From positions 62,001-126,000 of the forward strand of contig NZ_JAUTBL010000001.1 of NCBI RefSeq assembly GCF_030819275.1: 64,000 nucleotides of DNA, given 5' to 3'. The stretch's first letter is position 1; each line of letters opens with the position of its first letter. Below are positions 17,770 through 26,724 of the stretch, piece after piece. A program made the translations under genes and the position numbers. Origin of the DNA: Agrobacterium larrymoorei. Its GTDB lineage: Bacteria > Pseudomonadota > Alphaproteobacteria > Rhizobiales > Rhizobiaceae. The notes beneath the pieces are model-generated. The model worked only from the letters and a program-made list of their open reading frames with translations. It was not told where the DNA came from and did not search any database.

Positions 17770-18435
17770 TCAGTCACCGGTGACCCGACGCTGAGGGTAG
17801 GAAATGATCGACAAGTAGCGCGCCGGAAGCTGCACCAAGACCTCCGGTCCATGTGGCGCATCCGCATCAAAAAACAGGCTATCTCCCGCCTGCATTGTGA
17901 AAAGCTGCTCTCCGTGGCGATAAACCACCTCGCCCTCCAGCATGTAGAGAAACTCCATTCCCTCATGCTGAAAGGTTGGAAAGACATCGGAGTCCGTGGT
18001 CAGGGTGATGAGGTAGGGCTCGACGGTAACGCCGCTTGTGTTGTTGTCGATATGTCCGAGCAAGCTATACTGGTGCCCAGCCCGCGTGCCCCGGCGCTCG
18101 ATATTGACGCCCTGCCCTGCTTTAACAAAGGTGGCGCTGCGCGGCTCCTCAAAGCCACGGAAGAAGGCGGTGATCGGCACACCCAAGGCCTTGGAGAGGG
18201 TCTGCAAGGTCGTCAGCGACGGGGAGATGTTGCCGTTTTCGATCTTCGACAGCATACCAACGGACACGCCTGTCGCTGATGCCAGATCGGTCACGGTAAT
18301 ACCGAGCTTTTTGCGATACGCCCTTACCTCGTGACCAATCGCCATTTCCAGATTGTTGACCCTGGGCTCGCGAACGGCATGAGGGTCCTGCGACAGGAAC
18401 TGTGCGGCGTCGCTCGTGGTGGTGTCCTTGGCCAT
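17770..18435 (-). CDS. XRE-cupin transcriptional regulator
   Basis: A 221-residue regulator. The Cro/C1 helix-turn-helix lies at about residues 26-80 (VTDLASATGVSVGMLSKIEN) and a cupin domain at about 130-215 (FQHEGMEFLYMLEGEVVYRH, GDSLFFDADAPHGPEV). The ATG at 18435 has GGAG six bases upstream; 18450 is the other possible start. Regulators of this kind (PuuR-like) sense small amines or amino acids through the cupin. It lies directly upstream of mgsA in the same direction, so it probably controls the mgs-gmaS operon or itself. Confidence 0.92.
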   Translation of the reverse strand: MAKDTTTSDAAQFLSQDPHAVREPRVNNLEMAIGHEVRAYRKKLGITVTDLASATGVSVGMLSKIENGNISPSLTTLQTLSKALGVPITAFFRGFEEPRSATFVKAGQGVNIERRGTRAGHQYSLLGHIDNNTSGVTVEPYLITLTTDSDVFPTFQHEGMEFLYMLEGEVVYRHGEQLFTMQAGDSLFFDADAPHGPEVLVQLPARYLSIISYPQRRVTGD

Positions 18436-18484
18436 TGGTTGCTCCGGCATCGGCTTCGTTACCCTTCCTTACAGGAAAGCAATT

Positions 18485-19459
18485 TTAATTCGGAGGAAAT
18501 TTTTGCCGCAGCGTATTGGGCGTTTTACCAAAATGAGCCTTGAAGCATCCGGAAAAGTGACCGGCGCTGGAAAAACCGGTCGCAAAGGCCACTTCGGCGA
18601 TGGAGAGCGGACTCTGCTCAAGCAACCTGCGGGCATGGTCGAGGCGGATCTCGCGGTAGGTGTCCAGAAACGACGTCCCGAGCTGGCTTGCAAACAAACG
18701 ATCAAGATGGCGCGGGCTCGTTCCGGCAAGCTTGGCCATGGTCTGACGGTCGAGCGGGTTTTCGATGGTGGCTTCCATTTTTTCCAGTACCGTCAACACT
18801 GCAGGATGGTGGGTGCCATAACGCTCCGCCAACGAACCGCGCTGCGGCGCGCTGGGTTCGGCCACGGCCGTGTGCAGGAACCAGTCGCTCACACGCCGCG
18901 CAAAATGGGCGCCCATACGCTGAGAGATCATCGCATGCATCATGTCGAGAGGCGCGACACCGCCAGCACAGGTGATCCGGTCGCCATCGAAAACGAAACG
19001 CGCCTGTCTGGGCGTCAAATGGCCAAATGCCTCGCGCAGCACCGGGGCATGTTCCCAATGGATGGTGAAATCGCGATTGTCCAGCAAGCCCGCCGCAGCA
19101 AGAATATAAGCGCCACTGGAGATGCCACCGACGCGTACTCCCTGCCGGGCGAGGCGTCGTAGAAGTGCCAAAGAACCCTCCGGCAAAGCCCAGTCCTGTG
19201 GTGTGCCGCCGGCGCATACAAAAATCGTGTGACATGCGTCGCCGACGATCGACAAAGGTTGACAGTCCACGGGAATGCCGGATGACGTCCGAACAGTCTC
19301 TCCATCGAACGACAATGGGATCGCCTCATAAAGATCGGTCCCGGCAATCAGATTGGCTGCACGCAGCGGTTCGGCTGCGGAGGCATAGGACATCAGCGCA
19401 AAGTTCGGCATCAGAAGGAAGCCGATCCGCTGAGCATTCTTCTGCTCGAAAGTGGACAT
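18485..19459 (-). CDS. GlxA-type AraC regulator (DJ-1/PfpI sensor domain)
   Basis: A 324-residue regulator with an N-terminal class I amidotransferase-like domain (about 10-190) and a C-terminal AraC double helix-turn-helix (about 215-320; PLSIAEVAFATGFSSAGHFS). The usual catalytic Cys site reads GGISSGAYIL, so the sensor domain is not catalytic. This group (GbdR, SouR, CdhR) activates betaine, sarcosine or carnitine catabolism in pseudomonads. It is divergent from mgdA with a 91-base gap, so activation of mgdABCD is the natural inference. The ligand may be N-methylglutamate or a related methylated amino acid. Confidence 0.92.
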   Translation of the reverse strand: MSTFEQKNAQRIGFLLMPNFALMSYASAAEPLRAANLIAGTDLYEAIPLSFDGETVRTSSGIPVDCQPLSIVGDACHTIFVCAGGTPQDWALPEGSLALLRRLARQGVRVGGISSGAYILAAAGLLDNRDFTIHWEHAPVLREAFGHLTPRQARFVFDGDRITCAGGVAPLDMMHAMISQRMGAHFARRVSDWFLHTAVAEPSAPQRGSLAERYGTHHPAVLTVLEKMEATIENPLDRQTMAKLAGTSPRHLDRLFASQLGTSFLDTYREIRLDHARRLLEQSPLSIAEVAFATGFSSAGHFSGCFKAHFGKTPNTLRQKFPPN

Positions 19460-19512
19460 GTCTCTTTTCTATATCTATCCGTCCCATTTCTGCAATGCCT
19501 AAAAATGTAACG

Positions 19513-19522
19513 AGGGTACCCT
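19513..19522. promoter_or_regulatory. Palindrome in the mgdA / GlxA-regulator divergent region
   Basis: AGGGTACCCT is a perfect 10-bp palindrome, 28 bases upstream of the mgdA start and 53 bases upstream of the regulator start. Its position between divergent genes makes it a candidate regulatory site. Seen directly: symmetry and position only. Confidence 0.35.
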
Positions 19523-19550
19523 TGCCTCACATCGTTCGAGGTCAGGCCAG

Positions 19551-20801
19551 ATGCGCTATTCCGCTTTTTCCATTTTGATGAACGGCCTTCGTGGCAACAA
19601 GGTCTGGAAGCCCGCTTGGCGGGATCCCGCGCCCAAGGCGCATTACGATGTCATCATAGTTGGTGGCGGCGGACACGGGCTGGCAACAGCCTATTATCTC
19701 GCCAAGGAATTCGGCACCACCAATGTGGCAGTACTGGAAAAGAACTATATCGGCTCCGGTAATGTCGGACGCAACACCACGATCATCCGCTCCAACTATC
19801 TCCTGCCTGGCAATAATCCTTTCTATGAGCTGTCGATGAAGCTGTGGGAAGGCCTGGAGCAGGATTTCAACTTCAACGCCATGGTCTCCCAACGCGGCGT
19901 CCTCAACCTCTATCATTCCGATGCACAGCGCGATGCCTATACCAGGCGCGGCAATGCCATGCGTCTGCATGGTGTCGATGCCGAATTGCTCGATCGTAGT
20001 GCCGTCAAATCCATGCTGCCATTTCTCGATTTCGACAATGCGCGCTTCCCCATCCAAGGCGGCTTGTTGCAGCGGCGCGGCGGCACAGTGCGTCATGATG
20101 CCGTCGCCTGGGGCTATGCGCGCGGGGCAGATCAACGCGGCGTCGACATCATCCAGGGCTGCGAAGTGACCGGCATCCGCCGCGAAAACGGCAAAGTGGT
20201 CGGCGTAGAGACGAGCCGCGGCTTTATCGGCTGCGACAAGCTGGCGCTCGCGGCAGCCGGTAGTTCCTCACAGGTGGCGGCAATGGCCGGGCTGCGCCTG
20301 CCGATCGAAAGCCACGTGCTGCAAGCCTTCGTCTCGGAAGGCCTGAAGCCCTTCATCGATGGCGTTGTCACCTTTGGTGCCGGACATTTCTACGTCTCGC
20401 AATCCGACAAGGGTGGCCTCGTCTTCGGCGGTGATATCGACGGCTATAATTCCTACGCGCAGCGCGGCAACCTGGCGACGGTCGAACACGTCGCGGAGGC
20501 CGGCAAGGCGATGATCCCTGCGCTTTCCCGCGTTCGCGTGCTGCGCTCCTGGGGCGGCATCATGGATATGTCGATGGATGGTTCGCCGATCATCGACCGC
20601 ACCGGTATCGACAATCTCTATCTGAATGCCGGCTGGTGCTACGGCGGCTTCAAGGCAACGCCCGCCTCCGGCTTCTGCTTTGCCCATCTTCTGGCGCGCG
20701 GCGCGCCGCAGGAAACGGCAACCGCGTTCCGTCTGGACCGCTTTCAACGCGGCTATCTCATCGACGAAAAGGGTCAGGGCGCCCAGCCCAATCTTCACTG
20801 A
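19551..20801 (+). CDS. mgdA: N-methylglutamate dehydrogenase subunit A (SoxB-like)
   Basis: A 416-residue FAD flavoprotein of the heterotetrameric sarcosine oxidase beta family. The FAD site is DVIIVGGGGHGLATAYYLA (about 34-52), followed by the family motif GRNTTIIRSNYLLPGN. A histidine in RGGTVRHDAVAWGY matches the covalent-FMN His of SoxB. It oxidises the N-methyl group of N-methylglutamate, with electron transfer to the MgdC partner. Sarcosine oxidase is the standard automatic name, but the adjoining gmaS-mgsABC genes point to N-methylglutamate. It heads mgdABCD. Confidence 0.93.
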   Translation: MRYSAFSILMNGLRGNKVWKPAWRDPAPKAHYDVIIVGGGGHGLATAYYLAKEFGTTNVAVLEKNYIGSGNVGRNTTIIRSNYLLPGNNPFYELSMKLWEGLEQDFNFNAMVSQRGVLNLYHSDAQRDAYTRRGNAMRLHGVDAELLDRSAVKSMLPFLDFDNARFPIQGGLLQRRGGTVRHDAVAWGYARGADQRGVDIIQGCEVTGIRRENGKVVGVETSRGFIGCDKLALAAAGSSSQVAAMAGLRLPIESHVLQAFVSEGLKPFIDGVVTFGAGHFYVSQSDKGGLVFGGDIDGYNSYAQRGNLATVEHVAEAGKAMIPALSRVRVLRSWGGIMDMSMDGSPIIDRTGIDNLYLNAGWCYGGFKATPASGFCFAHLLARGAPQETATAFRLDRFQRGYLIDEKGQGAQPNLH

Positions 20802-20825
20802 CAAGGCGGATCAAGGACGTTCGAA

Positions 20826-21101
20826 ATGGCAAGTCTCGTGCCCTGCCCGCATTGCGGGCCAAGACCTAAGGAAGAGTTCACCATCAAGGGTGCCGTTCTT
20901 CAGCGACCCGCACCGGACGCTAGCGCCGAGGCATGGTTCGACTATGTCTATCTGCGCGACAATCCGCGTGGCGACTATGAGGAATATTGGCACCACACCG
21001 CAGGCTGCCGCCGGTGGCTGGTGGTGACCCGCAGCACGGCGACCCACGCCATCAGCGCCTGCGAAGACGCCGCCGATAAGACAAAGGTGAAAAGCGCATG
21101 A
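20826..21101 (+). CDS. mgdB: N-methylglutamate dehydrogenase subunit B (SoxD-like)
   Basis: A 91-residue zinc-binding delta subunit of the sarcosine oxidase family. It opens MASLVPCPHCGPRPKEEF with the CPHCG metal site, followed by the conserved DYVYLRDNPRGDYEEYWHHT and GCRRW. It is a small structural subunit holding the complex together. It starts 25 bases after mgdA and overlaps the mgdC start by four bases (ATGA). Confidence 0.93.
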   Translation: MASLVPCPHCGPRPKEEFTIKGAVLQRPAPDASAEAWFDYVYLRDNPRGDYEEYWHHTAGCRRWLVVTRSTATHAISACEDAADKTKVKSA

Positions 21102-24062
21102 CATCCCACCGCCTGACCGCTGGCGGTCTGATCGACCGCTCAAAGCCGCTCTCCTTCACCTTCGATGGCAAGACGATGCAGGGGTTCCAAGGCGATAGCC
21201 TCGCCTCTGCCCTGCTCGCAAACGGCCAGCAGCTCGTTGGCCGCAGCTTCAAATATCACCGCCCGCGCGGCATCCTGACAGCGGGTGCGGCAGAACCGAA
21301 CGCGCTGATGACAATCGGCAAGGGCGGCAGAACCGAGCCCAATACCCGCGCCACGATGCAGGAGCTTTATGCCGGTCTGGAAGCGCGAAGCCAAAACCGA
21401 TGGCCATCTCTCGACTTCGACGTCGGCGCGATGACCGGACTGATCTCGCCGTTCCTCAGCGCAGGCTTCTACTACAAGACCTTCATGTGGCCCGCAGCCT
21501 TCTGGGAAAAGCTCTACGAGCCCTTCATCCGCCGCGCGGCAGGCCTCGGCAAGGCAACCTATGAGGCCGATCCCGACTCCTATGACAAATGCTGGGCGCA
21601 TTGCGATCTGTTGGTGATCGGCGCCGGTGCTGCTGGCCTTACTGCGGCTCTGACCGCCGGACGGGCTGGCGCGCGGGTGATCCTTATCGATGAGCATTCC
21701 GTCGCAGGCGGCACACTTCTTTCGGAAACGGCGACCATTGGCGGCACCAGCGCGCCGGAATTTGCTGCAACCTGCATTGCCGAACTGGACTCTCTGCCGA
21801 ATGTCACTGTCCTTACCAGAACGACCGCCTTCGGCTGGTATGATGGCAATGTGTTCGGCGCAGTCGAGCGCGTGCAGAAACATCTGCCCGATCCTAAGCC
21901 CACTATTCCGGTTGAGCGTCTGTGGCGCATCGTCGCGAAGCGCGCCCTGCTTGCAACCGGCGCTGAAGAACGGCCCCTGGTTTTCGGCGGCAACGATGTC
22001 CCCGGTGTGATGATGGCAGGCGCAATGCGCAGCTATCTCAACCGCTACGCGGTCAGCCCCGGCAAAGCGACGGCGATCTTCACGACCAATGACAGCGGCT
22101 ATGCGCTGGCCCGCGATCTGGAAGCGAAAGGCGTCCCGCTTGTCGCCATTATCGATAGCCGCAGTGAGGGAAACCTCTCGTACGCGGGCAAAGCCCGTGT
22201 CATCAAAGGCGGCGTCGTTGCCAATACCAAGGGTAGCAAGGCGCTCGCCGGCGTCGAAGTCTACAGAAATGGCAGCACCGAACATCTGGATGTCGATGCG
22301 CTCGCCATGTCCGGCGGTTTCAGTCCGGTCATTCACCTCGCCTGTCACCGGGGCGGAAAACCCGTATGGTCTGACGAAGAGACAGCCTTCCTTGCGCCCG
22401 GTCATCTCGATGGGCTGGATCTCGCCGGTGCCGTCTCTGCCACGCATGGCCTCGCCGCATGCCTTGAAGACGGCGCCAACAAGGGTGCCGCACTGGCCCA
22501 AGCTCTCGGCTTTGCCACAACCGCACCTTCCTTTGGACAGGTTGAAAACGATATTGTTGTCCCGCCGGCAAAGGCGCTTTGGTCCATTCCGAGCGTTAAG
22601 GCAAAGGCCTTCGTCGATTACCAGAACGATGTGCATCGCAAGGATCTCGGCCTGGCTGTGGCCGAAGGCTATGCCCATGTGGAGCTTGCCAAGCGCTACA
22701 CGACCAATGGTATGGCGACCGACCAGGGCAAGCTTTCCAACGTCAACGCCATCGGACTTCTTGCCGAAGCGCGCGGCGTGTCTCCCGCAGAGGTGGGCAC
22801 CACTACCTTCCGGCCCTTCTACACGCCGGTTTCCTTCGGTGCACTGACAGGCGCCTACCATGGCCACCATTTCCAGCCGGTGCGCAAATCACCGCTGCAT
22901 GGCTGGGCAGAGAAGAACGGCGCGGTGTTTGTCGAAACCGGGCTCTGGTATCGCTCCTCCTGGTTTCCGCGCAAGGGCGAAAACGGCTGGCGAGAAAGTG
23001 TCGACCCGCGAAGTTCTGAATGTCCGGAAGAATGCAGGGCTCTGCGATGTCTCGATGCTCGGAAAGATCGAGATTTGTGGGCGCGATGCCGCGGAATTCC
23101 TCAACCGCGTCTATTGCAATGCGTTCCTCAAACTTCCCGTCGGCAAGGCACGTTATGGCCTGATGCTGCGCGAGGACGGCATGATCTATGATGATGGCAC
23201 GACGAGCAGGCTGGACGAGAACCGGTATTTTATGACGACGACAACGGCCTATGCCGCAGGCGTGATGAACCATCTGGAATTCTGCGCCCAGGCCCTGTGG
23301 CCTGATCTCGACGTGCGATTGGCATCCGTTACCGATCAATGGGCGCAGATGGCGATTGCTGGACCGAAGTCCAGAACCATTCTCGAAAAGATCGTTGACG
23401 ACGATCTTTCGAACGACGCCTTTCCGTTCCTCGCTGCGAAAGAGGTCTCGCTCTTCGGTGGTCAGTTGCACGGGCGTCTGTTTCGCATCTCCTTCTCCGG
23501 CGAACTTGCTTATGAGCTCGCCGTTCCCGCGGGCTATGGCGAAAGTGTCGCTGACGCACTGATGCAAGCTGGCGCGCCGGAGGGCATCATGCCCTATGGC
23601 GTCGAGGCGCTGAGCGTCCTGCGCGTCGAGAAAGGTCACGTGACCCACAATGAAATCAACGGCACGGTCGTGCCGGCCGATCTCGGCTTTGGCAAAATGG
23701 TGTCTGCCACCAAAGCGGATTTCATCGGCAAGAACATGTTGGAGCGCGAAGGGCTTTCCGCCAGTAACCGGCCAAGCCTGGTCGGCGTCGCGCCCATCGA
23801 CAAAGGCCAGAGCTTCCGCACCGGCTCCCATATTCTGGCAAAGGATGCCGAGGCGACGCTTGAAAACGATCAGGGCTATGTGACGTCCAGCGCTTTCTCA
23901 CCGCATATCGGCTCCACCATCGGCCTTGCCTTGGTCAAAAATGGCAGAAACCGGCATGGCGAAGAGGTGATGGTTTGGAACGGCCTTCGCAACGAATTCA
24001 CCGCCGCGCGCCTCTGCGATCCGGTTTTCGTCGACCCCAAGAACGAGAAGCTCCATGTCTGA
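21098..24062 (+). pseudogene. mgdC: N-methylglutamate dehydrogenase subunit C (SoxA-like), one frameshift
   Basis: The gene would encode about 988 residues, the usual length for SoxA-type alpha subunits. Frame one covers the N-terminal ferredoxin-like domain (GKTMQGFQGDSLASALLANG), the FAD/NAD site CDLLVIGAGAAGLTAALTAG and the central domain up to ENGWRESVD. The remainder, from REVLNVRKNAGLCDVSMLGK through the folate-binding aminomethyltransferase domain to the stop at 24062, is in another frame. The shift is explained by one extra C in the CCC at 23005-23007. The C-terminal domain passes the methyl carbon to tetrahydrofolate. If the shift is real the complex is lost; if not, it is a base-calling error. 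Both halves are otherwise intact. Confidence 0.9.
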
Positions 24063-24603
24063 TCCACGGCTCGATTTCAAATCCGGTTACCAGCCCCTTC
24101 TCCGTCCCGTGCTCGGCGCAAAAAGAGCGATCTCCTCAGACGCGATCCGGTTGTCGCCATTGCCGGAAGGCACCATTATCCATATCCTCGCAACACCGGG
24201 CGCAGCGGAGGTGGAAAACCACCTTCACGCATTGAAGAAAGGCGCTGTTCGCGCCGTGTCTCCGGGGCAATGGTTTATCGTCAGCGACGAGATCATGTCT
24301 CATGCCGAAATGACAGCGTTCTTCATTCAGCTTGAACCGCAGGCAACAGCGGTGGATCAGAGCCAAGGCCGTGTGCGTCTGCGGATCGAAGGCAGAATGG
24401 TTGAGCGTGTGCTGGCAAAAGGCACGGCGGTCGATCTCTCGATCCATGTCTTTCCGATCGGCCACTCTGCCACAACGCTGATCGGGCATATCACTGCGCA
24501 TGTGACGCGCATAGAAGACCACGCTTTTGAGATCCTCGTCCTGCGTGGCTTCGCCGAAAGCCTTTGGGACGATCTCGTCCGCATGTGTCAGGAATTCGCC
24601 TGA
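24055..24603 (+). CDS. mgdD: N-methylglutamate dehydrogenase subunit D (SoxG-like)
   Basis: A 182-residue gamma subunit of the heterotetrameric sarcosine oxidase family. It has the typical short, poorly conserved N terminus and the segment GTAVDLSIHVFPIGHSATTL (residues 123-142), then a C-terminal VLRGFAESLWDDLVR. SoxG-type subunits resemble the folate-binding domain of aminomethyltransferases and contact the alpha subunit. The start overlaps the mgdC end by eight bases, indicating translational coupling. It ends the operon; the next gene is convergent. Confidence 0.9.
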   Translation: MSDPRLDFKSGYQPLLRPVLGAKRAISSDAIRLSPLPEGTIIHILATPGAAEVENHLHALKKGAVRAVSPGQWFIVSDEIMSHAEMTAFFIQLEPQATAVDQSQGRVRLRIEGRMVERVLAKGTAVDLSIHVFPIGHSATTLIGHITAHVTRIEDHAFEILVLRGFAESLWDDLVRMCQEFA

Positions 24604-24637
24604 TCAACGGCCTCTGCCATGGATAGATCCGGGACGA

Positions 24638-25987
24638 TCACAGCCAGTGCTGAATTTCCAGGCGGCTGCCGTCGCTGAAGCGCGAGAAACGGAAGGGCGA
24701 CGGGTCCACACATGGCGCATCGCCCGTCGCAAGGTCGCTGAGAAGACGCCCCGCACCGGGGCCAATTCCGAAGCCATGACCGGAAAAGCCCGTTCCTATG
24801 ATCAAACCCGGCAGTGCCTCCACCTGGGATATGACAGGAATGACGTCCGGCATGGTATCGATCATGCCGCCCCACGACTGGGCAATCGCCACATCCCGCA
24901 AGGCGGGAACGCTGGCCCGCATATGAGCCTCGACCTTCGTCAAAAAGCTTTTATCCGGCGAGGGATCGAGAACACGGATTTTCTCGTAAATGCTTTTTTC
25001 GGTTAAAGACCGTGCCCTGTGCCCTATCAACGCGTCAAAGAAGGGTTTGCCGAAGTTGAACGTGAGGGAGTTCCGCTCCATCCGAAAGGCCGGAAAAAAT
25101 TCACGGAAGAAGCGGAAGCTGTCCGGGACGATGTCGACAAGGCTGGTGGCGGATGACGCGACCGTATAGCCGCCATCCATCCTCTTGCGAAGGGTGAAGT
25201 CAGAGAAGCCCACCGTCGGTTCGATGCCTGCTTCGACAGGGGCGGTTCTCATCACGGATGACAGAACTTTGAGCTGCGGCAAACGAACTCCATGGCGACG
25301 AAGAAAATGCGAAGACCAAACGCCTCCCGCAACAATCACCGTGGAAGCTCTGATCCGTCCTTTTTCGGTCACCACACCTGCGACGCGGCCTGCCTCTATA
25401 TCGAGACCTCGCACGGCGCAGTTCTGCAAGATAACCGCACCATCCCTCTGCGCCCGGGCCGCAATTGCCGGAGCCGCCAGTTGGGGTTCGGCTGCAGCGT
25501 CCTGAGGAACGAAGATACCGCCAAACGTCTTCCGCTCCAGCCCGGTAACCACGTGTGCCACGTCATCATGGGCGAGATTTCGGACATCGATGCCGAAATC
25601 GCGTGCGGCGCCCGCCCATCTGTCGTACCGCTCGCGCGTCTGCGCAGTTTTCGCCGTATAGATGATGCCTCGTTTGCGATACCCGACATCCACTCCGGTC
25701 TCCTGATGCAGCGTTTCCCAGATCGAGTGGGCCTGGAGCATGAGCGGCAGTTCGCGCGTATCACGGCCCGCAAGCCTTACCCAACCCCAATTTCGCCCGG
25801 ACTGTTCGCCACCAACGAAGCCTTTCTCCAATACGGCCACACGGATGCCTCGGCGGGCCAGCTCGAACGCTGCTGAGACGCCGATAATGCCGCCTCCGAC
25901 GATGGCGACATCGACAGCACTTGGAACCTGTTCGGCACTCACGACTGGCGTGATGGGGGGCATGCGATAAGGGAATGAAACACTCAT
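24638..25987 (-). CDS. DadA-like FAD-dependent amino acid/amine oxidoreductase
   Basis: A 449-residue flavoprotein from the ATG at 25987; a longer frame to 26083 would overlap the SDR gene. The FAD site is AVDVAIVGGGIIGVSAAFEL (about 23-42). It continues with EKGFVGGEQSGRNWGWVR, typical of the DAO/DadA group, and ends with GLIIGTGFSGHGFGIGPGAG. Such enzymes oxidise D-amino acids, N-methyl amino acids or small secondary amines at the membrane or cytosol. It is the last gene of the hyuA-hyuB-SDR run, so the amino acid released by the hydantoinase is the likely substrate (inference). Confidence 0.9.
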   Translation of the reverse strand: MSVSFPYRMPPITPVVSAEQVPSAVDVAIVGGGIIGVSAAFELARRGIRVAVLEKGFVGGEQSGRNWGWVRLAGRDTRELPLMLQAHSIWETLHQETGVDVGYRKRGIIYTAKTAQTRERYDRWAGAARDFGIDVRNLAHDDVAHVVTGLERKTFGGIFVPQDAAAEPQLAAPAIAARAQRDGAVILQNCAVRGLDIEAGRVAGVVTEKGRIRASTVIVAGGVWSSHFLRRHGVRLPQLKVLSSVMRTAPVEAGIEPTVGFSDFTLRKRMDGGYTVASSATSLVDIVPDSFRFFREFFPAFRMERNSLTFNFGKPFFDALIGHRARSLTEKSIYEKIRVLDPSPDKSFLTKVEAHMRASVPALRDVAIAQSWGGMIDTMPDVIPVISQVEALPGLIIGTGFSGHGFGIGPGAGRLLSDLATGDAPCVDPSPFRFSRFSDGSRLEIQHWL

Positions 25988-25988
25988 G

Positions 25989-26690
25989 TCAGTAGCAGTC
26001 TTCCACGCTGAAATGTACCGGAATTTCCGAGATGCTGGCCGTGGGAGGAAGCTCCAAGACCATGTGCACGATCTTCGCAACATCTTCCGGCCGTGTCAGT
26101 TCACTGCTGTCCCGCCCTGCCAGTGAATTGCCCATGTCCGTGGCGACGAAGCTCGGGCAGATGATCGTCGAGCGGACGTCATTGTCCTTGCCGCACTGGC
26201 GAAGCGCGTGGCCGAGTGCAACCAAGGCGAATTTGGACATGGCATACAGTCCGGAATTTGCCGACTTCACTCTTTTGCCGGAGAGAGACGCGACCGTAAC
26301 GATGCGTCCTGCCTGCGCTCCTGCCAGATGCGGCCAGGCAAGCTGGGAAAGACGCATCGGAGACTTGACGTTGACGTCGAAAATCAAGTCGAAATCTTCC
26401 TGTCCAGCTTCGAGCACCGACTTTGGAATCATGATACCGGCATTATGAACCAGCCCGTCCAGCCGTCCGAAACGGGCGACTGTTGCGTCCACCCATTTTC
26501 GCTCGCTTTCAGGATCGAGTGCATCAAAATGGCACAGCAATGCGTCTGGATGGCCAGAATAGCTCGAAGATGCAGGCGTGCGCATCCCAAGGCTGACGTT
26601 CCAGCCCGCAGAAAGGAGCTTTTCCGCAATGGCCGCGCCGATGCCGCGCGATGCTCCGCTGACCATAGCCACGCGCTTTGATGAGGTCAT
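25989..26690 (-). CDS. Short-chain dehydrogenase/reductase
   Basis: A classical SDR of 233 residues from the ATG at 26690 (MTSSKRVAMVSGASRGIG), chosen for the AAAGGA upstream; an ATG at 26711 is also in frame. The cofactor motif is SGASRGIG, the structural NNAG equivalent is HNAG, and the active site is Ser in VASLSG with YAMSK. The lack of an acidic residue after the second strand (MRTP) suggests NADP. It lies 34 bases after hyuB and one base before the DadA-like gene. The substrate is unknown. Confidence 0.93.
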   Translation of the reverse strand: MTSSKRVAMVSGASRGIGAAIAEKLLSAGWNVSLGMRTPASSSYSGHPDALLCHFDALDPESERKWVDATVARFGRLDGLVHNAGIMIPKSVLEAGQEDFDLIFDVNVKSPMRLSQLAWPHLAGAQAGRIVTVASLSGKRVKSANSGLYAMSKFALVALGHALRQCGKDNDVRSTIICPSFVATDMGNSLAGRDSSELTRPEDVAKIVHMVLELPPTASISEIPVHFSVEDCY

Positions 26691-26724
26691 GCCCTTGTCC
26701 TTTCCATACATCGCCTCTGGTGGA

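Noticed and set aside
19551..24603. Naming the four plus-strand genes sarcosine oxidase soxBDAG
   Set aside because: The families are the same, but gmaS and mgsABC next to them make N-methylglutamate dehydrogenase the better reading. Sarcosine use remains possible.
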